The notes: a model not told the origin generated them from the sequence alone. Numbered from the stretch's first letter, positions 33,442 to 43,312 are shown. The stretch: 64,000 bases of DNA from CAWEQO01 sp963811225 (GCA_963811225.1 CAWEQO010000014.1:96402-160401), one strand, 5' to 3'. Numbers and translations: made by a program.

Positions 33442-34194
33442 ATGCAATCTGCCACCATTTCCTTCCTTCTAGACCTTAATCGTCAATTTTACCAGACTTT
33501 TGGGCGGGCGTTCGCGGCCACGCGGCGGCGCATCCAGCCGGGGGTGCGGCGGGTACTGGCGGAGCTCGGCTCGCTGGGGCCGGGGGATTACCTCGATCTG
33601 GGCTGCGGCAGCGGCTCGCTGGCGGCGGCCTGGATGGAGAGCGGCCCGCCGGGCAGCTACACCGGGCTGGACTTCTCGCCCGAGCTGCTGGACGAGGCGC
33701 GGCTGGCGGTGGCGGGCCTCGAGCGGGACGACTTGCGCCTGCGGTTCTTGCCTGCCGACCTGTCGGACCCGGGCTGGGCCGCGCCGCTGGCGGAGGAGCG
33801 CTTCGACGCGGTGCTGGCGTTCGCGGCGCTGCATCACATCCCCTCGCACGAGCTGCGGGTCTCGATCTTACACCAGGTGCGGGAGCTGCTCAAGCCGGGC
33901 GGCGCGTTCATCCATTCCGAGTGGCAGTTCCAGAACAACCCGCGCCTGTTGGAGCGCATCCTGCCGTGGGAGCGGGTTGGGCTGGACGATGCCAACCTGG
34001 AGCCGGGCGACACGCTGCTCGACTGGCGCTACACCCTGCCCGAGCAGCCGGAGCAGGTGGGCCTGCGCTACGTGCACCTGTTCGACCGGGCCGAGTTGAT
34101 CATGCTGGCGCACGAGACCGGCTTCGAGGTGGTGGAGGAGTTCGAGTTGGATGGGCAAGGGGGAAGGATGGGGTTGTATCAGAGGTGGCAATAA
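33442..34194 (+). CDS. Class I SAM-dependent methyltransferase
   Basis: 250 residues. Motif I YLDLGCGSGSLAAAW (about 50-64), an acidic end of strand 2 in YTGLDFSPELLDEA, and FDAVLAFAALHHIPSHELR (motif IV-V) define a Rossmann methyltransferase of the ubiE/tRNA-mo5U-methyltransferase type. LKPGGAFIHSEWQFQNNPRLLERILPW is reminiscent of TRM9/ALKBH8-like wobble-uridine methylases. That would fit its position divergent from elp3, which creates the carboxymethyl precursor; this link is inference. It overlaps the next gene. Confidence 0.75.
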   Translation: MQSATISFLLDLNRQFYQTFGRAFAATRRRIQPGVRRVLAELGSLGPGDYLDLGCGSGSLAAAWMESGPPGSYTGLDFSPELLDEARLAVAGLERDDLRLRFLPADLSDPGWAAPLAEERFDAVLAFAALHHIPSHELRVSILHQVRELLKPGGAFIHSEWQFQNNPRLLERILPWERVGLDDANLEPGDTLLDWRYTLPEQPEQVGLRYVHLFDRAELIMLAHETGFEVVEEFELDGQGGRMGLYQRWQ

Positions 34195-34966
34195 AGCCTG
34201 CTCCCATCGATCCGCACGGGCTGGAAACCCGCGAGGAGATCCAGCGGCGCTACGGAAGCCACCCCAGAGGGCTGGTTCCGCTGGCTGTACGAGCGAATCC
34301 AGCCGAGCTCGCCCGCAGCGCATCCTCGACCTGGGCAGCGGGCCGGGCAGCCTGTGGCGCGCGGTCCGTGAGCAGCTGCCGGAGGATTGGCGCATCGTGC
34401 TGGCGGACCGTTCGCTGGAGATGCTGCGCCGCTCGGTGAGCGAGGCCGACCTGCCGCAAGTCGCCGGGCGGGCGCGGCTGGATGCGCACGATTTGCCGTT
34501 TGCGGATGGGTCGTTCGACGCGGCGCTGGCGATTGGGCTGCTGGATTTGATCCCGAAGCGCGCACGCGCCCTGGCGGAAATCCGGCGGACGCTGGCCGCA
34601 GGCGGGCGGCTGTATGCTTCTGCGGGTGGGGAGCGGCACCTGCAAGAGCTGGAGCGCCTGCTGCGGCAGATTGCGCCGTCGGCCAGCATCGGCGGGCTGA
34701 CCGAGCGCTTCGGGCTGGAGAACGGCCGCGAGCAGTTACTGCCCTGGTTCGCGCAGGTGGAGCAGCACGTATTCCGCGATGCGCTGGTGTTCGAGCAGGC
34801 CGAGCCGGCGCTGGATTACATCCTCTCGGAGGAGCGGCTGCGGGCGCGCCTGCCCAAGCACAGCCGGGACGCGCTGGTCCGGGCGGTCGAACGGGAGCTG
34901 GAAGCGCAGGGCAGCCTGCGGGTGACGGTGGAGAAGGGCTTGTTTGTGGCATGGGGAAAGCGCTAG
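34185..34966 (+). CDS. Class I SAM-dependent methyltransferase, N-terminus frameshifted
   Basis: About 259 residues. GTG 34185, inside the end of the previous gene, starts VAIKPAPIDPHGLETREEIQ. Two small frame changes near 34268 and 34318 are needed to reach ILDLGSGPGSLWRAV (motif I). ALAIGLLDLIPKRARALAEI and LAAGGRLYASAGG follow. The rest is intact to the stop. BioC/UbiE-like; substrate unknown. The overlap with the first methyltransferase indicates one transcript. Confidence 0.68.
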
Positions 34967-35020
34967 GCAAAGGGACCGGGCACAGTCCTTGCACCTTTCA
35001 GATTCAAAATCTTACATTAT

Positions 35021-35039
35021 CAATACTCGGGTAGTATTG
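35021..35039. promoter_or_regulatory. Palindromic operator-like site
   Basis: CAATACT (35021-35027) and AGTATTG (35033-35039) flank CGGGT, with further near-symmetric bases outside. It lies 80 nt before the HD-GYP gene. No regulator can be assigned. Confidence 0.4.
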
Positions 35040-35118
35040 TAATGACCAGCATGAATCATTAAAATACAATGGAACAACAACACCTAGAGCATCGTAATTA
35101 CATCGATCAGGTTAAACC

Positions 35119-38100
35119 TTGACGACTAAACCTTCCGAACTAGCAAGGCTATACCCTGCAGCCGCGGCGCGAACTGGCGGCCTGCCTTCTCTGCCTTTCC
35201 GTTTACTCTTCTCGATCCTCATTTCCCTGGTTTACATCGGCATCTTCTACCTGCTGCACGCCCAAATGGGACCGGTCGTGATCACGCTGATGGCCATTCC
35301 GGTGGCTGTGGCCGGCTGGATGTTCGGCAGCCTGGCGGGCACGCTGTTTGGGCTGACCGGGGTGGGGCTGAACCTGTTCCTGCTGTATTCGGTCGGCTGG
35401 CTGGACTGGGAGCACGTCCTGCGCGGCAACGGCCTGACCGGCTCGCTGATCATCCTGCTGGTGGGCTTCCTGCTTGGGCACGTCAGCCAGCTGATGCGGC
35501 GGATCAACTATGAACTGAGTGAGCGGACCAAGGCCGAGCATCGCCAGCGCAGCCTGGCCTCGCTGTTAAAAGTCCACCCTGGAAGCCACCGCCGACGGCA
35601 TCCTGCTGATCGACGGGCGCGGCATGATCGTGGTCTACAACCAGAAGTTCGTGCAGCTGTGGGAACTGTCATCAGAAGACCTGCGTCAAACGCCGCTGAT
35701 CCAGCGCCTGGAAGCCCTGATCGAAAAGGTGGTCAACCGGGTGGAGTTCCGCGAGAGCCTGCAGCGGGTGCTGGAGCAGCAAGACCAGGAGCACCACTTC
35801 AACGTGTTCCTGATCGGCGGGCAGACGCTGAAATGCCAGGCCATCCCGCAGAGTCTGGATGCGGCCGGGCACAAGAACGGCATGGTGCTGAGCTTCCAGG
35901 ATATTACCGACCTGAAACAGAAGAACGACGCCCTGCTGAAGAGCGAGAAGAAAGTCCGCAGCTTGATCGACAACTCGGTGGACGGCATAAATCTGCTGGA
36001 TGAGCGGGGTTGGGTGATCGAGTGGAACCCGGCGCAAGAAGCGATCACCGGCCTGGCGGCGGAAGAGGTGCTGGGCAAGCCAATCTGGGAAGTGATGCAC
36101 GAACTGCTGGGGCCGGAGAGCAAGTACACCACAACTCCGGATGACCTGCGCCTGTGGTTCCGCGAGGAGCTGAACAAGCTGCACGCGAGCAGCGAAGCGC
36201 ACCGCAACCTGTCGCGCGACATCTTCCGGCCCGACCGGCGCACCGTCTTCGTGGAATGGACGCTGTTCCCCATCCGCTCGGACCGCGGCGTCATGTATGG
36301 CCTGATCTGCCGCGACGTGACCCGCCGACGAGAGGCCGAGGAGGCGCTGCGGGCCCGCCACGAGATGACTCAATCGATCCTGGACGCCTATCCCGACATG
36401 GCCGTGCTGCTGGACGTGACCGGCCGCGTGCTGGCGATCAACGAGCCGTTTGCCCGCTCGGTCGGCGCGAACGTGCAGGAGATCGTGGGAGTGAACCTGT
36501 ACAATCTGCTCAAGCCCGGGGATGCCACCAAGGTGCGCCGGCAGGGCCTGTACGAGGCCATCCTGAGCGGTAAAACTGCGGAGCGCGAGCTGCTGCTGAA
36601 CGGGCGCTGGTACGCAGACACCTTCTACCCGATCCTCAACAACGAGGGCACAGTTGGACGGGTGGCGCTCTTCTCACGAGACGTGACCGGCAGCCGGCAG
36701 CGCGAGCGCGAGCTGGAGGCGGTGGCCTCGATCTCGTCGGCGCTGCGCGCCGCCCTGACCCGCGACGAAGTCTACCCGATCATCCTCGACCAGATCGAGA
36801 CGCTGCTGGACACGGACGGCATCGGGCTGGTGCTGCGCGACCCGGACACCGGCGAGGTGCGCATGGAGCAGGCGCGCGGAGTGTGGAGCTCGCTGATGCA
36901 CATGCGCTTCGCCCCCGAGCAAGCCACGCGCGGCCCGATCCTGATCCTCAAAGAGCCCTACCTCAACAACGAGATCGAAAGCTCGCTGCATATGTTCCAG
37001 ACCCGGCCCTACACCGGGCTAAGAGCCACGGCCTGCGTGCCGCTGGAGATCGAGGGCAACATCATCGGCGCGTTGTGGATCGGGCGCAAGACCGAGATCA
37101 ACCAAGACGACGTGCGCATCCTTTCGGCGCTGGCGCACACCACCGCCAACGCCATCCACCGCGTGTCGCTGTACGAGCAGACCCGCCTGTACGCCGATCA
37201 GCTGGCCCTGGGCAGCGAGACCGGCCGAGAGCTGGGCGAGACGCTCTCGCTGAGTGAAATCTACGCCCGCCTGTCGCACTCCATCTACCGGATGCTGCCC
37301 AACCTGGCGCGGGTGCTGATCACCCGCTTCGACCCGCAAACGCAGGAGATCGTCTACGCCCACGGCCTGCAAGACGGGCGACCGCTGGACGTGACGGTGA
37401 TGCCGCGGCTGCCGCTCAAGCAGCCTGACGAGTGCGACCAGAGCCGGGCGATCCACGACCGGCAGGCGTTCGTCAAGAACGACTGCAAGCTGTACCTGAA
37501 GGGGCCTTCGTCCGCGCCGGTGCAGTCGGCGCTGCTGGTGCCGCTGGTGATCAAGGGTGAGGCGCTGGGGGTGCTGCAGCTGGAGAGCTACACCAATTGG
37601 CGCTTCGGTAAACCCGAAGTGCAGCTGCTGACCCTGATCGGCAACACCGCAGCCATCGCCATCCAGAATGCGCTGCTGTTCGAGAACCTGCAGCAGTCGC
37701 ACGAGAATCTGACGCTGGCCTACGAGACCACGTTGGAGGGCTGGGCCCGGGCGCTCGACCTGCGCGACCACGGCACGCAGGACCATACCCACCGGGTGGT
37801 GGATCTGGCGCTGCAGCTGGGCCGCCGCCTGGGCATGGATGACAGCGAGCTGACCAACCTGCGCCGTGGCGCGCAGCTGCACGACATCGGCAAGATGGGC
37901 GTGCCGGACAGCATCCTGCTCAAGCCCGGCCCGCTGACCGACGAGGAGTGGAAGGTGATGCGCCTTCACCCGGTCTACGCCTACGAGATGCTCTACCCGG
38001 TGCCGGAGTTCCGCAAGATCCTGGACATCCCGTACTGCCATCACGAGAAGTGGGACGGCACGGGCTATCCACGCAAGCTCAGCAGCGAGGATATCCCGCT

Positions 38101-38269
38101 GCCGGCGCGCATCTTCTCGGTCGTGGATGTGTGGGATGCGCTCTGCTCGGACCGGCCCTATCGCAGCGCATGGCCGGCGGAAAAGGTGATCAATTATCTG
38201 GAGTCGCAATCCGGCCGCCAGTTCGATCCAGAGGTGGTTGAGAAGTTCCTGGAGATGGTGAAGGCGTAA
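35119..38269 (+). CDS. Membrane PAS-PAS-PAS-GAF-GAF-HD-GYP sensor phosphodiesterase, one frameshift
   Basis: About 1049 residues. Four hydrophobic helices (about 28-130) are followed by three PAS domains (DGILLIDGRGMIVVYNQKF; DGINLLDERGWVIEWNPAQE; DMAVLLDVTGRVLAINEPF) and two GAF domains (CVPLEIEGNIIGALWIG; LLVPLVIKGEALGVLQLES). The HD-GYP domain keeps LHDIGKMGVPDSILLKPG, HPVYAYEML and HHEKWDGTGYP. These residues bind the metals and hydrolyse cyclic di-GMP, so this is probably a signal-responsive c-di-GMP phosphodiesterase. The frame changes by one base near 35570, at TTAAAAG, a homopolymer. The start is TTG 35119. Confidence 0.85.
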
Positions 38270-38370
38270 GGCGCACCGGTTGCCAAAATGCAAATTTTGT
38301 ACTATAGTGTTAATAACCTTCCCGCTGGCAGACGGGGAGCAATCTTCAACGGTTTTTTAGGGGGTTAGAC

Positions 38371-38410
38371 AGCCCGGCCATGGTAAAGCGGCCGGGCCGT
38401 TGCTGTTTTT
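38371..38410 (+). terminator. Rho-independent terminator after the HD-GYP gene
   Basis: GCCCGGCC pairs with GGCCGGGC around ATGGTAAAGC, followed after CGTTGCTG by TTTTT. Part of the gene-free stretch 38270-38622, which otherwise holds two REP-like elements. Confidence 0.7.
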
Positions 38411-38463
38411 AAGGGCATTGGAAATTTTGAAATTCGGGGGGCAGGCAGCCCTTACAGAGTGTT

Positions 38464-38489
38464 CCCCAGGCAAGGATGCCTGGGGCTAC
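38464..38489. repeat. REP-like element with 3' CTAC
   Basis: CCCCAGGCA (38464-38472), loop AGGA, TGCCTGGGG (38477-38485), then CTAC. On the other strand this is GTAG followed by a 9-bp hairpin, the REP layout. Confidence 0.75.
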
Positions 38490-38504
38490 GGGGGTGGGAT
38501 GCTC

Positions 38505-38551
38505 CCCCAGGCAGCCCTTACAGGGTGCTTCGCGAGGATGCCTGGGGCTAC
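38505..38551. repeat. REP-like element with 25-nt loop and 3' CTAC
   Basis: The same 9-bp arms as the neighbour (38505-38513 and 38539-38547) enclose GCCCTTACAGGGTGCTTCG-type loop sequence, followed by CTAC. Confidence 0.72.
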
Positions 38552-38622
38552 GCGGGTTTGGGATGCAGGGGGTTACGGGGTTACGGGGGTATTCCGCAGT
38601 GGATGTGATTTGCCGCGAATAC

Positions 38623-39834
38623 TTACGACAGCAGGGGTTCTACCTTGTTTTGGTAGACGGCTTTCCAGGTGTAATCGCGGCGGACGCGGACGCGCATCTC
38701 GTATTGGGGGTCATTGTGGAGGCGTTTGTAGATGAGGCCGGCGATATTGGCGGGGTCATCGACCGTGGAGAAGTAGGTGGCCCATTCGAGGGCCAGGGCG
38801 CGCAGCGAGGGCAGCCCGGTGCAGAAGATCGGCAGGCGGGCTAGCCCGGCCTCCAGCAGGGGCATGCCGAAGCCTTCTTCGCGGCTGGTCAGCAGCAAGG
38901 CGTCGGAGAAGCGGAAGAACCCGGCCAGCACCGTGTCGGACAGGCGCTCGGGGACGATCTCGGCCAGCAGGTGTACAGCCCCCTCCAGACCCAACTCCTT
39001 GCGCTGCTGCTTGAGCTGATCGAAGTACTGGCGATTGAGCGGGCTGGACGAACTGGGCCCGGTGATCACCAGGGTGGCCTCAGGCATCCACTTGCGCAGC
39101 TCAGCCAGAACGCCGATGGCCAGCTCCAGGTTCTTGCGCCGGGTGACGCGGGTCGGCGTGAGCAGGATCGGCGCGGCCATGGTCAAATCGAGCTGGTCGA
39201 TCAGGGCGGCGGCCTTGGACGGCAGGTTGAGGAAATCGGCCAGGTCCAGGCCGACAGGGACCACGGTGATCTCCCACAGGGGCAAGCCGGTCAGATCGGC
39301 CAGCTGCTCGCGGCGTTCAGGCGAAACGGCCACCTGCCTGGCGCTGGGCCAGGCCTGGCTGAGCAGGCTCCAGGGCCAGCCGGGATGGATCTCACGCTGG
39401 AAGCGCGGGATCGTCCAGGCCAGGTCGTGGTGCCACAGGATCAGGCGCGGCGAGTTCTCTTGATGGAAAATGTTGTACAGAGCGGCGGTGAAGGCCAGGT
39501 TGCGGTGCAGCGAGGCAACATTGTGGGCGATCACGACGTCTGCGCCTTCGATGGCCCGCTCCAGCCGGACCTGGATGCTTTCCACAAGGGGCTGAAAGTC
39601 CTGGGGCACTTCGCCCGAGTCCAGGGCGGCCTTGACCCGCAGCACCTGGGGGTGGCGGTAATCGAGCAGCGGGATCACCTCCACCGGGATGCGGGCATTC
39701 CAGACCTCACCCCGGCCCGTGACAATCCGCACCTGATGCCCGGCCCGGTCCAGCAGCTGCGCCTGGCGGGCTAATGCGGTTTCGACGCCTCCTACCTCAG
39801 GAGGCGCGGTATAGTGCATCAGCACAATGTTCAT
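38623..39834 (-). CDS. Glycosyltransferase family 4 protein
   Basis: 403 residues, two Rossmann-like domains. N-terminus IVLMHYTAPPEVGGVETALA has the typical acceptor-side Gly loop. The C-terminal domain has ILLTPTRVTRRKNLELAIGVLAEL and the donor-site ALLLTSREEGFGMPLLEAGLA (E-x7-E signature of GT4). A retaining sugar transferase acting at the cytoplasmic face is expected. It is followed on the same strand, upstream, by a beta-propeller protein and is not part of the 44-50 kb polysaccharide cluster. Acceptor unknown. Confidence 0.85.
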   Translation of the reverse strand: MNIVLMHYTAPPEVGGVETALARQAQLLDRAGHQVRIVTGRGEVWNARIPVEVIPLLDYRHPQVLRVKAALDSGEVPQDFQPLVESIQVRLERAIEGADVVIAHNVASLHRNLAFTAALYNIFHQENSPRLILWHHDLAWTIPRFQREIHPGWPWSLLSQAWPSARQVAVSPERREQLADLTGLPLWEITVVPVGLDLADFLNLPSKAAALIDQLDLTMAAPILLTPTRVTRRKNLELAIGVLAELRKWMPEATLVITGPSSSSPLNRQYFDQLKQQRKELGLEGAVHLLAEIVPERLSDTVLAGFFRFSDALLLTSREEGFGMPLLEAGLARLPIFCTGLPSLRALALEWATYFSTVDDPANIAGLIYKRLHNDPQYEMRVRVRRDYTWKAVYQNKVEPLLS

Positions 39835-39843
39835 CTGTCCCTC

Positions 39844-41448
39844 TTAAGGTTTCCAGTTCGGTCGTTGTTTTTCCCCAGCGACTTCTTTAACGGTGATCAT
39901 CCTGGCTTCGCCTCCAAACACCGGCAGCCAATAGAGCTCATCCTGCCCGGTCGCATCCGACAGATAGACGACGAAGAACCCGTCCGGCGACCAGCTGGGA
40001 GAATGCTCGTGGGCCGGCATGTCGGTCAGGTTTTCCCCGGTTGGAAGATTGAACGGCAGCGCCGGCGGATCGGGCAGATCGGCCAACCACAGGTCGCCAC
40101 TGCGGACAAAAAGCAGGAAAGCGCCATCGGGCGAGACCTGCGGCGAGGATTCTTCGGACAACGGCGTGTTGGTCAAGTTATAGGGGGTGAGCGGCAGCAT
40201 CAGGAAGGGTGAATCCTGCTGGAGCCCACTCACATCAACGGCATAGAGATCGCCGCCGCTGTCGAAAAACAGGGTCTTGCCATCCGCCGACCAGGCCGGT
40301 GACGATTCGACCGCGACGGAATTCGTCAGGCGCAAGGTATAGGGCTTGTTCGCCCGCCGGGCTACTACGTATATATCCACCTGTCCCTGGCTCTGGTTAA
40401 CCAGGGCAACCCACTCGTTGTCCGGCGAATAGACGCCCTGAGAATTGCTGCCCTCGGGCTGGTTGGGCAGCAAGTTTAGCCCCTGACCGCCTCTGGTGAA
40501 CAGCTTACGCTGATTGGAGGGCTTGTCATATCCCTCATACAGCAGTTCACTGCCGTTCGAATTCCAGTCCGACATCAAAAAGAACTGTTTCGGTGACTTC
40601 GTGACCAGCACCCGGTTGAAGTTCTTCCCATTCAGACCGACCGTCAGCAAGTCCGGCTGGCCGTCGCCATTGACGTCAGCCGAGAAAGCGATGCGGACGG
40701 AAACCGGTGTAGGCGTGGAGGTCATCGTGGGCGTCGAGGTCACCGTGGGGGTGGAGGTCAGCGTTGGCGTGGGGGTAATGGTGGCGGTGGGCGTATCCGT
40801 GCCCGTTTCGGTCGGGGTGGGGGTAGTGGTCGACGTGCGCGTGTTCGTGCCGGTTCGGGTAGGCGTGCCGGTATTCGTGGCCGTGGGGGTGTTGGAAGGC
40901 GTATGGGTAGGCAGCGTGCCGGTGGGGGTGCGGGTGGACGTGCGCGTCGGGGTTCTCGTGCGAGTAGGGACCCGGGTACTGGTGCGCGATGCGGCCGGAT
41001 AGTAGGGCACAACGGTGCGGATGTACCAGGTGGACGTTGGGCGGAAAGTGGAAGTGGGCTTATGGGTGGAGGTGGGGAAGGGGGTGATGATCTTGGTGTT
41101 ACTCACCGCACCGCTGCCGGGAGTGCCGCCGGACGGAGGAATTTCCTCCCCACCGCCGGCCTCGTCAATGGCGGTGGCGGTCAGGTCGGACGAGCCGCCG
41201 GGCAGGAACTGGGGCGAGGGGGTGACCTGGGGTGAGCCGGTGCGCCAGGCGGCAAGCGGCGTGTAGGTGGTATTGGTGGCGGTCGCGAAGAAGCTGACGA
41301 GACTGCCCCCGGGGATCGTGGTGATAGAGACCACCAGCAGGAACACGCCGGTCAGGAAAATCCCAACCCACACGGCGAGCACCGTGAGGAGGATGCGCCC
41401 GTCCGGTACGGCAAAGCCTGCTTTTTCAAACCAGTCTCTCCAACTCAT
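39844..41448 (-). CDS. Membrane-anchored protein with Thr/Pro-rich stalk and TolB-like beta-propeller
   Basis: 534 residues. One helix (about 20-44, ILLTVLAVWVGIFLTGVFLL) anchors it. A long stalk (about 100-235) is made of TPT/TRT-type repeats, a likely extended or glycosylated spacer. A C-terminal WD40-like (PD40) propeller follows with blades such as NEWVALVNQSQG, SPAWSADGKTLFFDSGGDLY, SPQVSPDGAFLLFVRSGDLW and SPSWSPDGFFVVYLSD. A segment RIAFSADVNGDGQPDLLTVG resembles an FG-GAP/calcium-binding turn. The propeller should face outward. Function unknown; protein or glycan binding is plausible. Confidence 0.75.
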   Translation of the reverse strand: MSWRDWFEKAGFAVPDGRILLTVLAVWVGIFLTGVFLLVVSITTIPGGSLVSFFATATNTTYTPLAAWRTGSPQVTPSPQFLPGGSSDLTATAIDEAGGGEEIPPSGGTPGSGAVSNTKIITPFPTSTHKPTSTFRPTSTWYIRTVVPYYPAASRTSTRVPTRTRTPTRTSTRTPTGTLPTHTPSNTPTATNTGTPTRTGTNTRTSTTTPTPTETGTDTPTATITPTPTLTSTPTVTSTPTMTSTPTPVSVRIAFSADVNGDGQPDLLTVGLNGKNFNRVLVTKSPKQFFLMSDWNSNGSELLYEGYDKPSNQRKLFTRGGQGLNLLPNQPEGSNSQGVYSPDNEWVALVNQSQGQVDIYVVARRANKPYTLRLTNSVAVESSPAWSADGKTLFFDSGGDLYAVDVSGLQQDSPFLMLPLTPYNLTNTPLSEESSPQVSPDGAFLLFVRSGDLWLADLPDPPALPFNLPTGENLTDMPAHEHSPSWSPDGFFVVYLSDATGQDELYWLPVFGGEARMITVKEVAGEKQRPNWKP

Positions 41449-41780
41449 GTGTCAAATCCTGTCGATAACGTTAGAACCGATCCGAGAAATCGGAGTGGGT
41501 GAAATACAATTCCCTTTTGTCATTATATCGTATTTGCAAAAAAGCTTTGAACCGCGGCCGGTCCGGGAGCATGTTCACGATCAAAAAGATGTAAGGGCAC
41601 GAGAAGGAGGGCCAATTTTCCTCCTTCTCCCTCTTAACGCTGTGGACCGCTTTATGGTTCCAAGTTCAATCCAGGCGCGCCTGGGCCCTCGTAGGGCTGC
41701 GTGATTGGGCTTTGCTTTTCCGCCTGTTGTGATGTGACATTTGCGCCTTCGAATCATGACAAAAGACAATCCCTACAATG
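41449..41780. other. Gene-free stretch with a minus-strand promoter and one hairpin
   Basis: A minus-strand TATAAT (41522-41527) with TTCAAA 18 nt upstream could drive the beta-propeller gene. A 10-bp stem GAGAAGGAGG / CCTCCTTCTC (41601-41629) is present. No coding frame with a credible start was seen. Confidence 0.4.
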
Positions 41781-41810
41781 TTGACAAACTCTCTCTTATT
41801 GTGCTATTCT
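41781..41810 (+). promoter_or_regulatory. Sigma-70-type promoter for ferredoxin
   Basis: TTGACA (41781-41786), 18-nt spacer, TATTCT (41805-41810), about 50 nt before the start. Confidence 0.6.
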
Positions 41811-41861
41811 TCACGTAGCAATCAATATACTCGATTCGAAATGAGTGAAAGGAAAATTAAG

Positions 41862-42032
41862 ATGGCTTACACCATTAATGCTGATGAATGCATCGCCTGC
41901 GGCGCATGCGAAGCTGAGTGCCCTGAAGGTGCAATCTCCGAGGTTGACGGCATGTACGTGATCGACGCTGCCAAGTGCGAGGATTGCGGTTCGTGCCTGG
42001 ATGTTTGCCCGGTCGAAGCGATCAGCGCATAA
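41862..42032 (+). CDS. 2[4Fe-4S] ferredoxin
   Basis: 56 residues. Two CxxCxxCxxxCP motifs are complete: CIACGACEAECPEGAI and CEDCGSCLDVCPVEAI, so two 4Fe-4S clusters are expected in a clostridial-type electron carrier. ATG 41862 follows AAAGGAAAATTAAG; an in-frame ATG at 41841 lacks a ribosome binding site. Its own promoter and terminator make it a single-gene unit. The redox partner is not evident from neighbours; 2-oxoacid:ferredoxin enzymes are a possibility. Confidence 0.95.
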   Translation: MAYTINADECIACGACEAECPEGAISEVDGMYVIDAAKCEDCGSCLDVCPVEAISA

Positions 42033-42054
42033 CCAGGTTCGAGATAGAGTTTGA

Positions 42055-42087
42055 AATCCCCAGGCCAAATGGCCTGGGGAATTTTTT
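42055..42087 (+). terminator. Rho-independent terminator of the ferredoxin gene
   Basis: CCCCAGGCC (42058-42066), loop AAAT, GGCCTGGGG (42071-42079), then AATTTTTT. Confidence 0.9.
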
Positions 42088-42141
42088 AATTTGCGTACGG
42101 TCCTCGGTTTGGCGCTCAACGCAGCGAGGTGTTCCCTCGAA

Positions 42142-42167
42142 CCCAACACAGGGATGTGTTGGGCTAC
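42142..42167. repeat. REP-like element with 3' CTAC
   Basis: CCCAACACA (42142-42150), loop GGGA, TGTGTTGGG (42155-42163), CTAC (42164-42167). Same layout as 38464-38489 with a completely different, fully paired stem. Confidence 0.75.
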
Positions 42168-42321
42168 GCCTACATACTCATTCGCATAAGGGTGCGAAGG
42201 GCGGGCCTTCATCCATGTTATAATCGCGCCGGTGAGTTTTAGCACACCATCCTTCGCGGCACTCAACAATTGACCGAATGAACCCTGATGCAGGGAAAAT
42301 AATCTGCACGTCGAGGCATCT

Positions 42322-42981
42322 ATGAAAAAATTTATCGCCGTTGCCGGGAATATTGGCGTTGGCAAGTCTACGCTCGTTCGCTTGCTGTCCGAGCACATCG
42401 ACTGCCAGCCCTTTTTCGAGCCTGTCGCCGAGAACCCGTACCTGTCCGATTTCTATACCGACATGTCCGCCTGGGGTTTCCACTCGCAGATCTTCTTCCT
42501 GACGCACCGGCTGCGCATCCACGCCGAACTGATCCACTTCCCCGGCTCGGTCATTCAAGACCGCAGCATATACGAGGACGCAGAGGTGTTCGCGTTCAAC
42601 CTGCACCTGCAAGGGCACCTGTCGGCGCGTGATTATGAGACCTATCACACGCTCTACAAGACGCTGAGCGAGTTCTTGCCGCCGCCCGATCTGGTAATCT
42701 ATCTACGGGCCTCGACGCGAACCTTGCTGCATCGAATTGAGCAAAGAAATCGGGACTATGAGCGAACCATTCGTCCCGATTACTTGGCACAGCTGAATGT
42801 GTTATATGAAAATTGGATCTCCGGGTTTACGTTCTGTCCGGTGCTGACGGTTCCCGCCGATGATCTCGATTATGTTGCTCATCCACGCCATCTCGACCTG
42901 GTCATCCGAAAAGTGCAGGAGAAGCTAACCGGGAAAGAAGAAGTGGTCTTCGCGCCAGATGAGGTGAACGCAAGCGAATAA
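42322..42981 (+). CDS. Deoxynucleoside kinase (dNK/dGK family)
   Basis: 219 residues. P-loop AVAGNIGVGKSTLVRLL, substrate-site FEPVAENPYL, HRLRIHAELI and the DRS motif IQDRSIYEDAEVFA place it among bacterial deoxyadenosine/deoxyguanosine kinases. YLRASTRTLLHRIEQRNRDYE provides the LID arginines. It salvages deoxynucleosides to monophosphates in the cytoplasm. A TATAAT (42219-42224) lies about 100 nt upstream. Which deoxynucleoside is preferred cannot be told from sequence. Confidence 0.92.
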   Translation: MKKFIAVAGNIGVGKSTLVRLLSEHIDCQPFFEPVAENPYLSDFYTDMSAWGFHSQIFFLTHRLRIHAELIHFPGSVIQDRSIYEDAEVFAFNLHLQGHLSARDYETYHTLYKTLSEFLPPPDLVIYLRASTRTLLHRIEQRNRDYERTIRPDYLAQLNVLYENWISGFTFCPVLTVPADDLDYVAHPRHLDLVIRKVQEKLTGKEEVVFAPDEVNASE

Positions 42982-43051
42982 ATCGCAGCTGGTCTATCCG
43001 AAGCCAGACGAAAAAAAGCTGTCCGTTCGGACAGAGGAACCGGCCCGCAAA

Positions 43052-43312
43052 CTAACGGGGTTCAACCACCAGCTTGATCGCGGTTCTCACCTTTCCATCG
43101 ATATCGACATCGACAAATTCAGGAGCGCAGTAAACGGCGATGCCGTCTTCAGCGAGATAACCCTTGGCAAGCACCAGTGCTTTGATGGCCTGATTGACAG
43201 CCCCCGCTCCGATTGCCTGCACTTCAGCATGTTTGTGCTCGCGGATTACCCCCGCAATCGCCCCCGCTACGGCAGCAGTGCGGGAGTTCGCCTTAACCTT
43301 GATAATGTCCAT
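43052..43312 (-). CDS. spoVS: Stage V sporulation protein S (SpoVS) family
   Basis: 86 residues. The start MDIIKVKANSRTAAVAGAIAG and the central VQAIGAGAVNQAIKALVLAKGYL are nearly diagnostic for SpoVS, a small Alba-like protein. ATG 43312 follows GGGAGAAGAAA on the minus strand. In Bacillus it affects coat assembly and septation, but it is widespread in non-sporulating Chloroflexota and Deinococcota, so it does not indicate sporulation. It is a single gene. Confidence 0.93.
   Translation of the reverse strand: MDIIKVKANSRTAAVAGAIAGVIREHKHAEVQAIGAGAVNQAIKALVLAKGYLAEDGIAVYCAPEFVDVDIDGKVRTAIKLVVEPR

Noticed and set aside
35560..35580. Programmed frameshift in the HD-GYP sensor
   Set aside because: AAAAG slip site alone is not enough; no stimulatory structure or conserved dual product, and many other genes here have simple indels.
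40514..41002. Val/Gly-repeat plus-strand frame (VGVGVEV-type)
   Set aside because: It is the complement of the Thr/Pro-rich stalk of the beta-propeller protein; the repeat is a codon artefact.
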